NCBI GenBank assembly: GCA_035293765.1
Contig: DATGMF010000065.1
Span: forward strand, 186,001 to 250,000
Reading direction: 5' to 3'
DNA: 64,000 nt
Source: DASRHT01 sp035293765
GTDB taxonomy: Bacteria; Chloroflexota; Ktedonobacteria; Ktedonobacterales; Ktedonobacteraceae
The notes beneath the pieces are model-generated. The model was not told where the DNA came from, did not search any database, and was given only the letters and a program-made list of their open reading frames with translations. A program made the position numbers and the translations under genes. Positions 1 through 7,878 of the stretch are shown piece after piece. Position 1 is the first letter of the stretch; each line of letters starts with the position of its first letter.

Positions 1-904
1 GCTCAGAGAGCATCGTGTCGCCCGGTTCCTCACGATGCCACCCCCTCTGGTGGAACTGCTGAAGCATCTGCGCGGCCATATCTTCAGAAAGAATTGTTAA
101 ATCTTTAGCGCGATAAATCCAGGCTTGCATACTTAAACCGTACTTATGTTTGAGGATGTGCAATTCATAGAGGCTGATTGTGCGACGTTTCGTTCCCAAT
201 TCAAGTTCGACGGCTGGTTGTGGTGCAAGAAAAGCTCCAGCAAAACGCTGAGCTGCCTTTGCTGGATCGATATTCTGCGCAGGTTCTAACAACAAATGCC
301 CAAGCTCATAGGCCAGGCAAAAACGCTGTTGATCACCAGGCATATCTTGTCGTAGTACTATTACCGGTATGTCTCCGTTTGCCCACAAGGTAAGGGCATC
401 GAAGGCTGGATGCCCTTCGATCAATCCTACTTTGATTCCCTGCTCCTCGCAAATTTCCATTAGTCCCTCAATAGGACCAAGACCGAGATGCCATCGCTCT
501 CGCAGAGCAAGGGCGACATTCTCGATATCAGCCAGCTTTTCAATACCTTGTTTGGGGGGTAATTTGAGATCTGGAACTTTATTTAGCAAACTCTCAATAT
601 CTATGTAGCGTTCGAGCCAGTCCTGGACATGTTCAAGGATGCTGGCCTCCTCTCCAAAGGGTAACCATGTGCGGTGTCGATAGATAGGAGTGGAAAGTGT
701 CACTGTAGTCGGGCGGAAAAAGTACTCAATTTTAACCCCTAAAGCGTTGGAAAGGCGTAGCAGCACTGATGAACTGGGAATATCCATCTCCCGTTCATAT
801 TTTGAGATAGCCATAGGGCTCACATTAGCGGCATATGCCAGTTCACGCTGGCTTTTTCCTGCTATCATGCGTGCTCCCCGAATGCGTTCTCCAATACTCA
901 TCAT
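1..904 (-). CDS. XRE-family regulator with ImmA/IrrE-type peptidase domain (3' end outside window)
   Basis: The reverse strand reads open from an ATG at 904 (a second ATG is at 901) to the window edge, so the C-terminus is missing. The first 60 residues form an XRE helix-turn-helix (GKSQRELAYAANVSPMAIS). After a linker comes an ImmA/IrrE-like zincin region with the motif RFCLAYELGHLLLEP near residue 210. The usual HExxH appears as YELGH, so the first zinc-binding His is Tyr. In this family the peptidase domain normally cleaves or derepresses the bound repressor. A GAAGGGGG ribosome site precedes the start. The inverted repeat over its promoter suggests autorepression. Confidence 0.85.
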   Translation of the reverse strand, partial: MMSIGERIRGARMIAGKSQRELAYAANVSPMAISKYEREMDIPSSSVLLRLSNALGVKIEYFFRPTTVTLSTPIYRHRTWLPFGEEASILEHVQDWLERYIDIESLLNKVPDLKLPPKQGIEKLADIENVALALRERWHLGLGPIEGLMEICEEQGIKVGLIEGHPAFDALTLWANGDIPVIVLRQDMPGDQQRFCLAYELGHLLLEPAQNIDPAKAAQRFAGAFLAPQPAVELELGTKRRTISLYELHILKHKYGLSMQAWIYRAKDLTILSEDMAAQMLQQFHQRGWHREEPGDTMLSE

Positions 905-912
905 TTGCCCCC

Positions 913-956
913 TTCGGTTTACATTTTATCATATATTTGTGAATTTGTAAACCGAA
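913..956 (-). promoter_or_regulatory. Promoter and operator of the XRE/ImmA gene
   Basis: A perfect 11-bp inverted repeat TTCGGTTTACA (913-923) / TGTAAACCGAA (946-956) has half-sites 33 bp apart, about three helical turns. Read on the reverse strand, -35 TTTACA and -10 TAAAAT are 17 bp apart and lie within the two arms. A dimeric XRE repressor bound here would cover both promoter boxes. Confidence 0.75.
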
Positions 957-995
957 GATCATCTAAAAATCGCCAGAAAAATTCGATCTCATGTG

Positions 996-1925
996 CTATT
1001 TTGCTATTTCCTGTTCCTTACCATGCCATGCAAACTTGCGCCTTCCCCTCCCTGTTCCGTTGCTGATCTTGACAAACTTATGGAACTCGCACAGGCAGTT
1101 CTGGATATTTGCCAATGAGATATTTAGCGGCTTGCCGACTTGATCTTGCAGATAGGGGAAAGCCAGGCCCAGACGCTCGAACTCTTCGTGCTGATGAGCG
1201 TGCAGCCAGCGCATGACCTCCAGAGGATGAGCGCACTCACCGGTTGAAAGCAGCAGGGCGATGCCGCGTCTGGCTCCCGGTCCCGCACTGGCCCAATCGT
1301 CTTGGGAGTATGGTAGCAAGGGAGCGTTGTGATAGATTCGTAAAGGATAAAGCAGATCGACGAGCACCTGGTAAGCCAGGAAATTCCCGATGCCATAGAT
1401 CGATTGTAATACTCCGTGTACTGCGGCTGCGCTCTGGCCGCGTTCAATACGGGCGTAGAGATCGCTAAAATCGCGGTGGAGTAGCGTAAACAGGCGCGCG
1501 ATATTCTCTATCTTGTCTTGCGAACCCATTTGTGTGTAGGCGCTGACCATATATGCAGCGGTAAATGGCGCAACGCCCTTGACGTCACGTAAATGCTTGA
1601 GATCGCGTCCCAGAGTAGTGGGATTGAAAGTGGCAAGGTATTGAAAGCCGAGTGTGGCATGGGTTTCCGCGCGTCCGATGAGACGATAGAGCAGGGTATT
1701 GAAGATTTTATCGGGTTTGGGGGCGTCACGCTCTAATATGTGCGTGATAACGTATTGTGTGCCGGGGTCGAGCTCGCGGTAGACGTTGGTGAATCTCTCC
1801 TGTTGTAATACCGGGTGCGTGGTCCAGGGATAGGGTAGGCCCTGAACCACACGTTTATGCCAGATCGTCTGGCGTTCGCAGACAAACCACCAGAACGATT
1901 CCAGGCGGCTTTGTTGAAACTCCAT
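996..1925 (-). CDS. 5-hmdU DNA kinase helical-domain protein (alpha-glutamyl/putrescinyl thymine pyrophosphorylase clade 3-like)
   Basis: This 309-residue protein carries the helical domain first described in phage thymine-hypermodification proteins (HMUDK_hel / aGPT-Pplase). Visible family marks are an N-terminal FWWFVCERQTIWHKR block, PWTTHPVL, RFTNVYRELDPGTQYV near residues 45-60, LFNTLLYRL-like FNTLLYRLIGR, a helix-hairpin-like YGIGNFLAYQVLVDLLYP, and AGPGARRGIALL. It begins 3 bases after the stop of the S53 peptidase gene upstream, so it is probably the last gene of that operon. A role in DNA base modification or glycosylase-like recognition is inferred from the family. Why it travels with secreted peptidases is not apparent. 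Confidence 0.7.
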   Translation of the reverse strand: MEFQQSRLESFWWFVCERQTIWHKRVVQGLPYPWTTHPVLQQERFTNVYRELDPGTQYVITHILERDAPKPDKIFNTLLYRLIGRAETHATLGFQYLATFNPTTLGRDLKHLRDVKGVAPFTAAYMVSAYTQMGSQDKIENIARLFTLLHRDFSDLYARIERGQSAAAVHGVLQSIYGIGNFLAYQVLVDLLYPLRIYHNAPLLPYSQDDWASAGPGARRGIALLLSTGECAHPLEVMRWLHAHQHEEFERLGLAFPYLQDQVGKPLNISLANIQNCLCEFHKFVKISNGTGRGRRKFAWHGKEQEIAK

Positions 1926-1928
1926 AGG

Positions 1929-3242
1929 TTACTTCATCGTAGCTATCAAGTCCGGTATCAGCTTTTCGGCGTTGGGCGAGCCCAGGCCGGTCACAGGGTC
2001 CCAGCCGGGCGCGGCGGAATAGCCCTGCACATTGGCTGAATCATTGGTGTTATTACCAGCGGTGATATCGCGGAAATCTTGCGCGTAGGTGCTGGATGCT
2101 GCCAGCCTGTAAAGCGCGGGATTGATAAAGCCCAGGGGATGTCCAGCCATCTGATTGGCAATCGCCATCAATCCTGCCCAGACGGGCGCGCTGGCACTGG
2201 TGCCACCGGCTGTCGTCCAGGAGCCATTGAGATAGATTGCCAGGCCGGTGAGAGGATCGGCGTCTGCCGACACATCGGGCACCCCTCTGCGGTTGCTCAG
2301 TTGTTGCTCCACGGATGCGGGCAACCCTTGCTGGTAGGAGGGCGTTTTGTAGAAGCGGCTGAAGCCCCCTCCGCTATCGCGCCACGCTGTCTCGTTTACT
2401 GTTGTACCATTGCGTAACAGGGTCGTGCCGCCCACAGCAGTCACCCAGGGCGAATCGGCGGCGAAGCTTGTTGTGGGCACATTGGCGAGATGAGTGCCTG
2501 CCAGATCGGTAAAATCGGTGGCGCCATTATCGCCCGAAGAGCCGAAGTAGGTCATGCCCTGCTGGGTCGTTGCCTGTTGAAGAAGGTCATTCCACCTCTG
2601 TAGCTCCTGCTGCCCCTGCTGGTCCTGTAATGTAAGCTCGGAAGCTCCCCAGCTCTGGGAGACAATGTTGCCAAGTTTGTGATCGAGAACATACTGCTCC
2701 AACTGGCGAAATTCGGGGAGGCCAATCGTGCCTTCGGTTTCCGCGACCGGGCTGACCAGAACGACGATTTTGGCATCGGGGGCGATGGCGTGGATAATCT
2801 GCACATCCAACTCGGTTTCTCCGGCCCAGCCCCCTTTGTCGCCGCGCGGGTCGTACTCAGGAACATGCAGAGGCGAGATGATCTGCAAGTCAACCGGTGG
2901 TAGCCCGAAGGTCTGGTCGAAAACTTGCATATCTTGCTGAAGCGTGGGGCTGCCAAAAGAAACGATATCGACGACGGTCTGTCCCTTGCCGGTAAAGCCT
3001 CTCTGGAGCAGCGAGCTTACGCCGTAGACGGTCTGCATCGCGTGCGGAGTGATGCAGCCGCGCGCATTTTGTAATTCTGCCGGGCAGATATCAGCCGCGG
3101 TATTGCCTGGGAGGGGAGTTGATGTCGCGGCTGGCGTTGAGTTTTTGCCAGGGCCGCCCGCCCCGATCACTGGATTTCCGCAGGCTGCGAGGACAACCAG
3201 TAACGCGAGTAATGCGAGGAAACGTCGAAAAAAATGTGTCAT
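1929..3242 (-). CDS. S53 family (sedolisin/kumamolisin-like) lipoprotein peptidase
   Basis: Serine-carboxyl peptidase of 437 residues, predicted to be exported and lipid-anchored: a hydrophobic signal ends in the lipobox LAAC at residue 21. The S53 Glu and Asp are in GETELDVQ, the oxyanion Asp in SSGDNGATD, and the nucleophile Ser in GGTSASAPVWAG. A calcium-site region (FRDITAGNN ... GWDPVTGLGSPN) closes the domain. No long activation prodomain is present. It is a close paralogue of the upstream gene, from which it is separated by 10 bases, and all active-site residues are retained. Confidence 0.9.
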   Translation of the reverse strand: MTHFFRRFLALLALLVVLAACGNPVIGAGGPGKNSTPAATSTPLPGNTAADICPAELQNARGCITPHAMQTVYGVSSLLQRGFTGKGQTVVDIVSFGSPTLQQDMQVFDQTFGLPPVDLQIISPLHVPEYDPRGDKGGWAGETELDVQIIHAIAPDAKIVVLVSPVAETEGTIGLPEFRQLEQYVLDHKLGNIVSQSWGASELTLQDQQGQQELQRWNDLLQQATTQQGMTYFGSSGDNGATDFTDLAGTHLANVPTTSFAADSPWVTAVGGTTLLRNGTTVNETAWRDSGGGFSRFYKTPSYQQGLPASVEQQLSNRRGVPDVSADADPLTGLAIYLNGSWTTAGGTSASAPVWAGLMAIANQMAGHPLGFINPALYRLAASSTYAQDFRDITAGNNTNDSANVQGYSAAPGWDPVTGLGSPNAEKLIPDLIATMK

Positions 3243-3252
3243 GCATCAGCTC

Positions 3253-4557
3253 CTATTTTAGTGCTGCAATCAGATCAGGTATAAGGTGACTCACTTGTGG
3301 AGCTCCCCAACCGGTCACGGCGTCCCAGCCGTTCACTGCCTGGAAGCCCGGCACTTGTATGGGTGTGTCAACGGTGTTACTGCCAACGGTGATATCGCGA
3401 AAATCCTGCACGTAGGTGCTGGATGCTGCCAGCCGGTAGAGCGCAGGATTGATAAAGCCCAGAGGATGGCCCGCTACTTGATTGGCGATAGCGATGATCC
3501 CGGCCCAGAGCGGCGTGCTGGCGCTGGTTCCTCCAACTTTGAGCCAGCGACCGGCGATGTAGAATGCCATACCGGTGAGGGGATCGGCGTCGGCTGCGAT
3601 ATCAGGTATGCCACGGTGCGCTGCCAGTTGCGTTTGCACCGCTTGAGGCATGCTGCGTTGATAATCAGGCTCGTCGAAGAACTTGCTGATCCCGCCTCCG
3701 CTGCCGGGCCATGCCTGTTCGATGTAACCATTTGTTGTGCGCATCAGGGTTGTGCCGCCCACGGCGGTCACCCAGGGAACATCTGCCGGGAAATTGACCG
3801 TTGGGCTGGTTGCCAACTTCGTCCCGGCCAGGTCGGCCCAGTCGGTGGCGCCATGATCGCCGGAACCGGAGACGATGGTCCATCCTTGCTGAGTGGTGAT
3901 TTGACGGTAAAATTCCGTAAAGTTTTTCACGAGCTGCTGGCCCGCGCTATCGGCAAGCGTGGTTTCTGAAGCAACATAGCTTTGTGAAAAAATTTGGCCC
4001 AGGTGATGATCTACCGCGTACTGCTCTAGCTTCATAAATTCGGGCATCCCGATAGTACCTTCAGTCTCATCGACCGGACTGGTCATCACGACGATGCCCG
4101 CGTCGGGCGCAATAGCATGAATAAGCTGGACATCCAGCTCGGTTTCTTCGGCCCAGCCCGCCATATCGCTATTTTTTGGGTCAGCGGGGGCCGTTCCCAG
4201 TGGTGAAATGACCTGGATCTGAATCGGTGGCAGGCCAAATTGCTTGCTAAATACGTCCATATCTTGCTGCAATGTCGGGCTGCCGTAAGAAACGATGTCA
4301 ACGACGGTCTGTCCCTTGCCGGTAAAGCCTTGCTTTGTCAGCGTCTCTATATCGTAGGCTATGCGCAGATCGCGGGGGGTATAGCAGTTTTTGTCTTGAA
4401 TGAGTCTGCCAGGACATGCCTCGGGGGAAAGGGAGGCCGGTGATGTTGGGGATGGCGTTGGCTTACCAGAAGTAGTGGCGCCGCTTACTGGCGTTGTGCA
4501 GGCTGTGAGGAGAAAGAGCAAGACCAGCAGCAAGCTCACCCTGGACCTGAAGTGCAT
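3253..4557 (-). CDS. S53 family (sedolisin/kumamolisin-like) lipoprotein peptidase
   Basis: First gene of a three-gene reversed operon, 434 residues. The signal peptide ends in lipobox LTAC (Cys 20). Catalytic motifs are EETELDVQ, SGSGDHGATD and GGTSASTPLWAG, with the C-terminal calcium-site block VTGWGAPQ. It shares most of its sequence with the next gene, indicating tandem duplication. An AAAGGAG ribosome site lies just upstream of the ATG. It is likely an extracytoplasmic protein-degrading enzyme, and S53 peptidases usually work at acid pH. Confidence 0.9.
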   Translation of the reverse strand: MHFRSRVSLLLVLLFLLTACTTPVSGATTSGKPTPSPTSPASLSPEACPGRLIQDKNCYTPRDLRIAYDIETLTKQGFTGKGQTVVDIVSYGSPTLQQDMDVFSKQFGLPPIQIQVISPLGTAPADPKNSDMAGWAEETELDVQLIHAIAPDAGIVVMTSPVDETEGTIGMPEFMKLEQYAVDHHLGQIFSQSYVASETTLADSAGQQLVKNFTEFYRQITTQQGWTIVSGSGDHGATDWADLAGTKLATSPTVNFPADVPWVTAVGGTTLMRTTNGYIEQAWPGSGGGISKFFDEPDYQRSMPQAVQTQLAAHRGIPDIAADADPLTGMAFYIAGRWLKVGGTSASTPLWAGIIAIANQVAGHPLGFINPALYRLAASSTYVQDFRDITVGSNTVDTPIQVPGFQAVNGWDAVTGWGAPQVSHLIPDLIAALK

Positions 4558-4770
4558 ATAGAAGGTCTCCTTTTTCTGAAAATGTATCTTTCAAAATATC
4601 TGTTGATAAGCTCTATTCTGGCAATATTTGAGACGGGCCGTTCCCATTATATCCCAAGTTTTATCATCGGTGTACCCCTTGTATTAAATACTATCAAATG
4701 AATAAATCCCCTTGCTGGTGAAGATGGCTTACGCATGTAGTCCTATAGTCCTACGTAAGGCATGCCTGGC

Positions 4771-4799
4771 TTGACCTATTACATTGTACTGGGTAGATT
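4771..4799 (+). promoter_or_regulatory. Putative sigma-70-type promoter of the CHAP gene
   Basis: TTGACC (4771-4776) and TAGATT (4794-4799) are separated by 17 bp, about 80 bases before the CHAP-protein ATG. The rest of the 4558-4878 interval shows the ribosome site of the reversed S53 operon and a short TAGTCCTA direct repeat (about 4738-4753), and nothing else recognisable. Confidence 0.5.
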
Positions 4800-4878
4800 C
4801 AATTCTAGGCATCGAGTGCGTTGTCGTCGGAATGGTTTCTCGTAAAGCAACTTACTTTAACGGATTGAAGGAAATAGT

Positions 4879-5907
4879 ATGTCGTCTATGGTTCGTCGAA
4901 ATGGTACTACTGAGCAGAAAGTTGACACAGATGCGTTGTCAGCGCCGGTGTTTGTGACTCAACATTCACCTGTGGAGCAACTACCTTTTCCTGACCACTC
5001 CGCTCTGCCAGATGGAGTGCCGCAAGTGCCACAGCAGCCGTTCCCATCCTGGCCCGGGGGATCTGGAGCAACTCAATCGCTGGCTGTCCCCACAGCATCT
5101 TCTCAGGGAACTCACGCTCTTACAAACCTTGTGGTCTCGCCAAATATTACTCGTCAGTTGATCGATCCGCAAACAGGTACGTTACCCACCCTTACAAAAA
5201 GCAATACCACGGCCTTACGACAGCCGGTGCTTATTCGAGGCACAGGCAAAAAACGCGAGGAACCTGTCCGCCCTACGTCTAAAAGACGGCTGGTTATTCA
5301 TCTGGCGGTGACCGCTCTGCTCGCCTTTACAGTGCTGGGCACGTTGATTGCGGTGGTGCCCGCCGGAAGCGAGGCTCATAACGGGGTGTTCGGCCTATTT
5401 CAGCCTATTATGAATCTGGTCAATACTAGAAATAATAATGTTGGCAATATTGCAGCTCAGCAAGCGACGGCAACTGCTGTCACGCAGGATGGCTTTGATG
5501 CGGGCGCTCAGACGTACGGTGGTATTCCCGTAGCCCCTCCAGGGTCGGGCGGGGGCGGCCTGGGCCGTTTCTTTTACGGGCAGTGTACCTACTGGGCCAA
5601 TATGCGCTATCACCAGTTGACCGGCGTCTGGGTGCCCTGGCTGGGCAATGCGAACCAGTGGACCTCTGGCGCAATCAATAGCGGCTGGGTCGTTTCCGGT
5701 ACGCCGAAAGTTCCTTCCATTATCGTTCTCCAGGCAGGCGTCCAGGGAGCTGGCTATTACGGCCATGTGGCTGTGGTCGAGAAGATTAATGCCGATGGCA
5801 GCGTGCTGACCTCGAATTGGAACTGGGCTGGCAACTGGGGTGTAGAGACCTTTGTGACGTTCCGCCCCGGTCCTGGCGTAGCCTTTGTCTGGGCTCCCAA
5901 CCACTAA
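4879..5907 (+). CDS. Membrane-anchored CHAP-domain protein
   Basis: A 342-residue protein with a long Pro/Gln-rich cytoplasmic N-terminus, one transmembrane segment (about residues 138-160, LVIHLAVTALLAFTVLGT) and an external C-terminal CHAP domain (about 230-342). The CHAP Cys is in YGQCTYWAN and the His in YYGHVAVVEKI, the expected amidase/endopeptidase pair for cell-wall peptide hydrolysis. A Gly-rich linker precedes the domain. The start is set by GAAGGAA 6-7 bases before the ATG. Likely a wall-remodelling hydrolase. Confidence 0.85.
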   Translation: MSSMVRRNGTTEQKVDTDALSAPVFVTQHSPVEQLPFPDHSALPDGVPQVPQQPFPSWPGGSGATQSLAVPTASSQGTHALTNLVVSPNITRQLIDPQTGTLPTLTKSNTTALRQPVLIRGTGKKREEPVRPTSKRRLVIHLAVTALLAFTVLGTLIAVVPAGSEAHNGVFGLFQPIMNLVNTRNNNVGNIAAQQATATAVTQDGFDAGAQTYGGIPVAPPGSGGGGLGRFFYGQCTYWANMRYHQLTGVWVPWLGNANQWTSGAINSGWVVSGTPKVPSIIVLQAGVQGAGYYGHVAVVEKINADGSVLTSNWNWAGNWGVETFVTFRPGPGVAFVWAPNH

Positions 5908-6010
5908 TAGTATTTGCTTTGTGACGAGGAGGTGGATGTTCTACCTCCTCTTTCCCATCTCTGATGCATTTCCACTTGACTTCCGCAGAGACTCGCTTGA
6001 CGGGTTGATA

Positions 6011-7597
6011 CTAGACCATTGGAAGGCGTTCGATCTGGGGATTGTCTCGTACCTCTCGTGGTACGCGTCTTGACATTATCCGCTCCATCGCATTGCCGAT
6101 GCGCTTAATTCCCTCGGTGATATGGGCTTCTTCAGGGGAAGCAAAGCTCAGGCGGATGTTACGATGACCGCCGCCATCGACGTGAAACGGCTCTCCAATG
6201 ACAAAGGCAACTTGTTCATGGGCGGCCTCACGCAGAAGGGGTCGCGCTCGCATATCGGCGGGAAGACGGCACCAGAGATGGAAACCGCCGGCAGGGTGGT
6301 TGACGCGCACGCTTTCGGGCCAGTATCGCTGAATCGCCTGCAACATCAGGTCGCGTTTTTTCTGATAGCTCTGTCGCACCATTGCCAGGTGCTCGTCGAG
6401 TAAATTTCGCCGCAAAATTTCGGAAACCATCCATTGCCCGATGGCGTTGGTATTAAGATCAAACACCTGTTTGTGCAATGCAAGGCGCTCGATCATTTGC
6501 TCAGGCGCAGCCAGCCATGCTACACGCAAGCCAGGGGCCAGAATTTTGGAGTAGGTGCTTAAATACAGCACGATCCCATGCGTATCCAACGCCTTGAGCG
6601 GCTGGGGCTCTTTCCCTTCATAATACATCTCTCCGTAGGGATCGTCCTCCAGAATAGGAATTTGGTGGCGTCTGGCGAGGCGCAGCAAGCGACGGCGGCG
6701 TTCCTGGGGCATGACCACGCCGGTAGGGTTCTGAAAGGTGGGTAAGGTATAGATAAAGCGTGGGCTGCGACGGGTCAGGATTGATTCAAGCAGATCCACT
6801 CGTATGCCCTCATTATCGGTTGGCACGCCAATAACGCGCGCTCCCAGTGCGCGGAACGTTTGAATGGCTCCCAGATACGTTGGCACCTCAACGACGACTT
6901 CATCGCCGGGGTTGAGCAGAAACCGGCTTACCAGACCTATGCCCTGTGTTGAGCCTGAGAGGATCAAAATGTGTTGGAGATCGACGGCTACTCCTCGCTG
7001 TCGCATGCGATTGGCAATGGAGCGGCGCAGGCTTTGCTGCCCCTCCACCGGGCAGTACCCCAGAGCTTGCTGGCGCGCCTGAGGAAAGCTATCGGACAGG
7101 ATCGATTGCAGCAGGTCAGATGGCAGTAAATCTGTTGCCGGGGTGCCTGCCGCAAATGAAATCACATCTCTGCGCTCTCCCATCGATGCCAACTCGCTTA
7201 ATACGCGGGCATCCGGTCCTAGCACGGCGTCTTCTCCAGCCGCCAGCCCGATCAGCCACGAGGGCGTCTCTTGCTCGTACTCTTCGTCTTCCTGGCTGAA
7301 GTGGCTGCGTTTGACGAGGGTCCCACGCCCAACGTGCCCTTCGATCAGTCCTTCGCTGGCAAGCTCGTTGTAGGCGTTCATGATGGTGGTGCGGTTAACC
7401 CCGAGTTCGTGAGCCAGGGCGCGTTCCGTGGGTAGGCGTATCCCTTCGGCCAGCTCGCCAGAAATAATTGCTTCGCGCAACCTCTGGCTGATCTGGCGGT
7501 ATAAGGGCATACCATTGCTGCGTTCCAACTGAATTAACGTCTGAATAGGGGGCGTGAAAAGCGACAACGCCTCCCGATTGGCTCTAGAAGCTGGCAT
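6011..7597 (-). CDS. MocR-type transcriptional regulator (GntR HTH plus aminotransferase-like domain)
   Basis: 528 residues. Residues about 20-95 are a GntR winged helix (LPTERALAHELGVNRTTIM). From about 130 onwards it is a fold-type I PLP aminotransferase-like domain, with the PLP lysine in YLSTYSKILAPGLRVAW. MocR proteins use PLP or amino-group ligands to control nearby metabolic genes. No obvious target gene is adjacent, so the regulon is unknown. The start is supported by an AGGAGGA site 8 bases upstream. The gene is divergent from the STAND gene. Confidence 0.9.
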   Translation of the reverse strand: MPASRANREALSLFTPPIQTLIQLERSNGMPLYRQISQRLREAIISGELAEGIRLPTERALAHELGVNRTTIMNAYNELASEGLIEGHVGRGTLVKRSHFSQEDEEYEQETPSWLIGLAAGEDAVLGPDARVLSELASMGERRDVISFAAGTPATDLLPSDLLQSILSDSFPQARQQALGYCPVEGQQSLRRSIANRMRQRGVAVDLQHILILSGSTQGIGLVSRFLLNPGDEVVVEVPTYLGAIQTFRALGARVIGVPTDNEGIRVDLLESILTRRSPRFIYTLPTFQNPTGVVMPQERRRRLLRLARRHQIPILEDDPYGEMYYEGKEPQPLKALDTHGIVLYLSTYSKILAPGLRVAWLAAPEQMIERLALHKQVFDLNTNAIGQWMVSEILRRNLLDEHLAMVRQSYQKKRDLMLQAIQRYWPESVRVNHPAGGFHLWCRLPADMRARPLLREAAHEQVAFVIGEPFHVDGGGHRNIRLSFASPEEAHITEGIKRIGNAMERIMSRRVPREVRDNPQIERLPMV

Positions 7598-7627
7598 GTT
7601 CTCCTCCTGATTGGCTCATACCAACTT

Positions 7628-7668
7628 AGTATAATCAATGCAATCAAAGCGAGACAAGTGCCAATTGG
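7628..7668 (-). promoter_or_regulatory. Putative MocR promoter with nearby CCAATTGG-type sites
   Basis: On the reverse strand TTGTCT (7652-7657) and TATACT (7628-7633) are 18 bp apart. A palindrome CCAATTGG lies at 7661-7668 and a TTGG-6-CCAA repeat at 7611-7624, flanking the promoter. They may be operator sites for the regulator itself. The remaining bases up to 7878 show no other feature. Confidence 0.4.
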
Positions 7669-7878
7669 TGGGTATGTTAGCAGGCCAATTTGTAGTTACG
7701 GTGCCATGCGTTGGGGGTCAGAGTAGCCAGATTTCTTTCTTGAGAGAGGTGGGTTAATGCGTGTATACTAGAGGGAAAAGCGGATTGAAGATAACAAGAC
7801 GGTATATTGCCAGGAAACATGTCTTTGCACGTCAGTCTAGCGCGACCTGATTGCAAAATTCTCAAGTAATTATCGAGG

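Noticed and set aside
3286..3969. 227-codon forward frame opposite the first S53 peptidase gene
   Set aside because: Antisense shadow of a conserved peptidase gene with no ribosome site and no domain.
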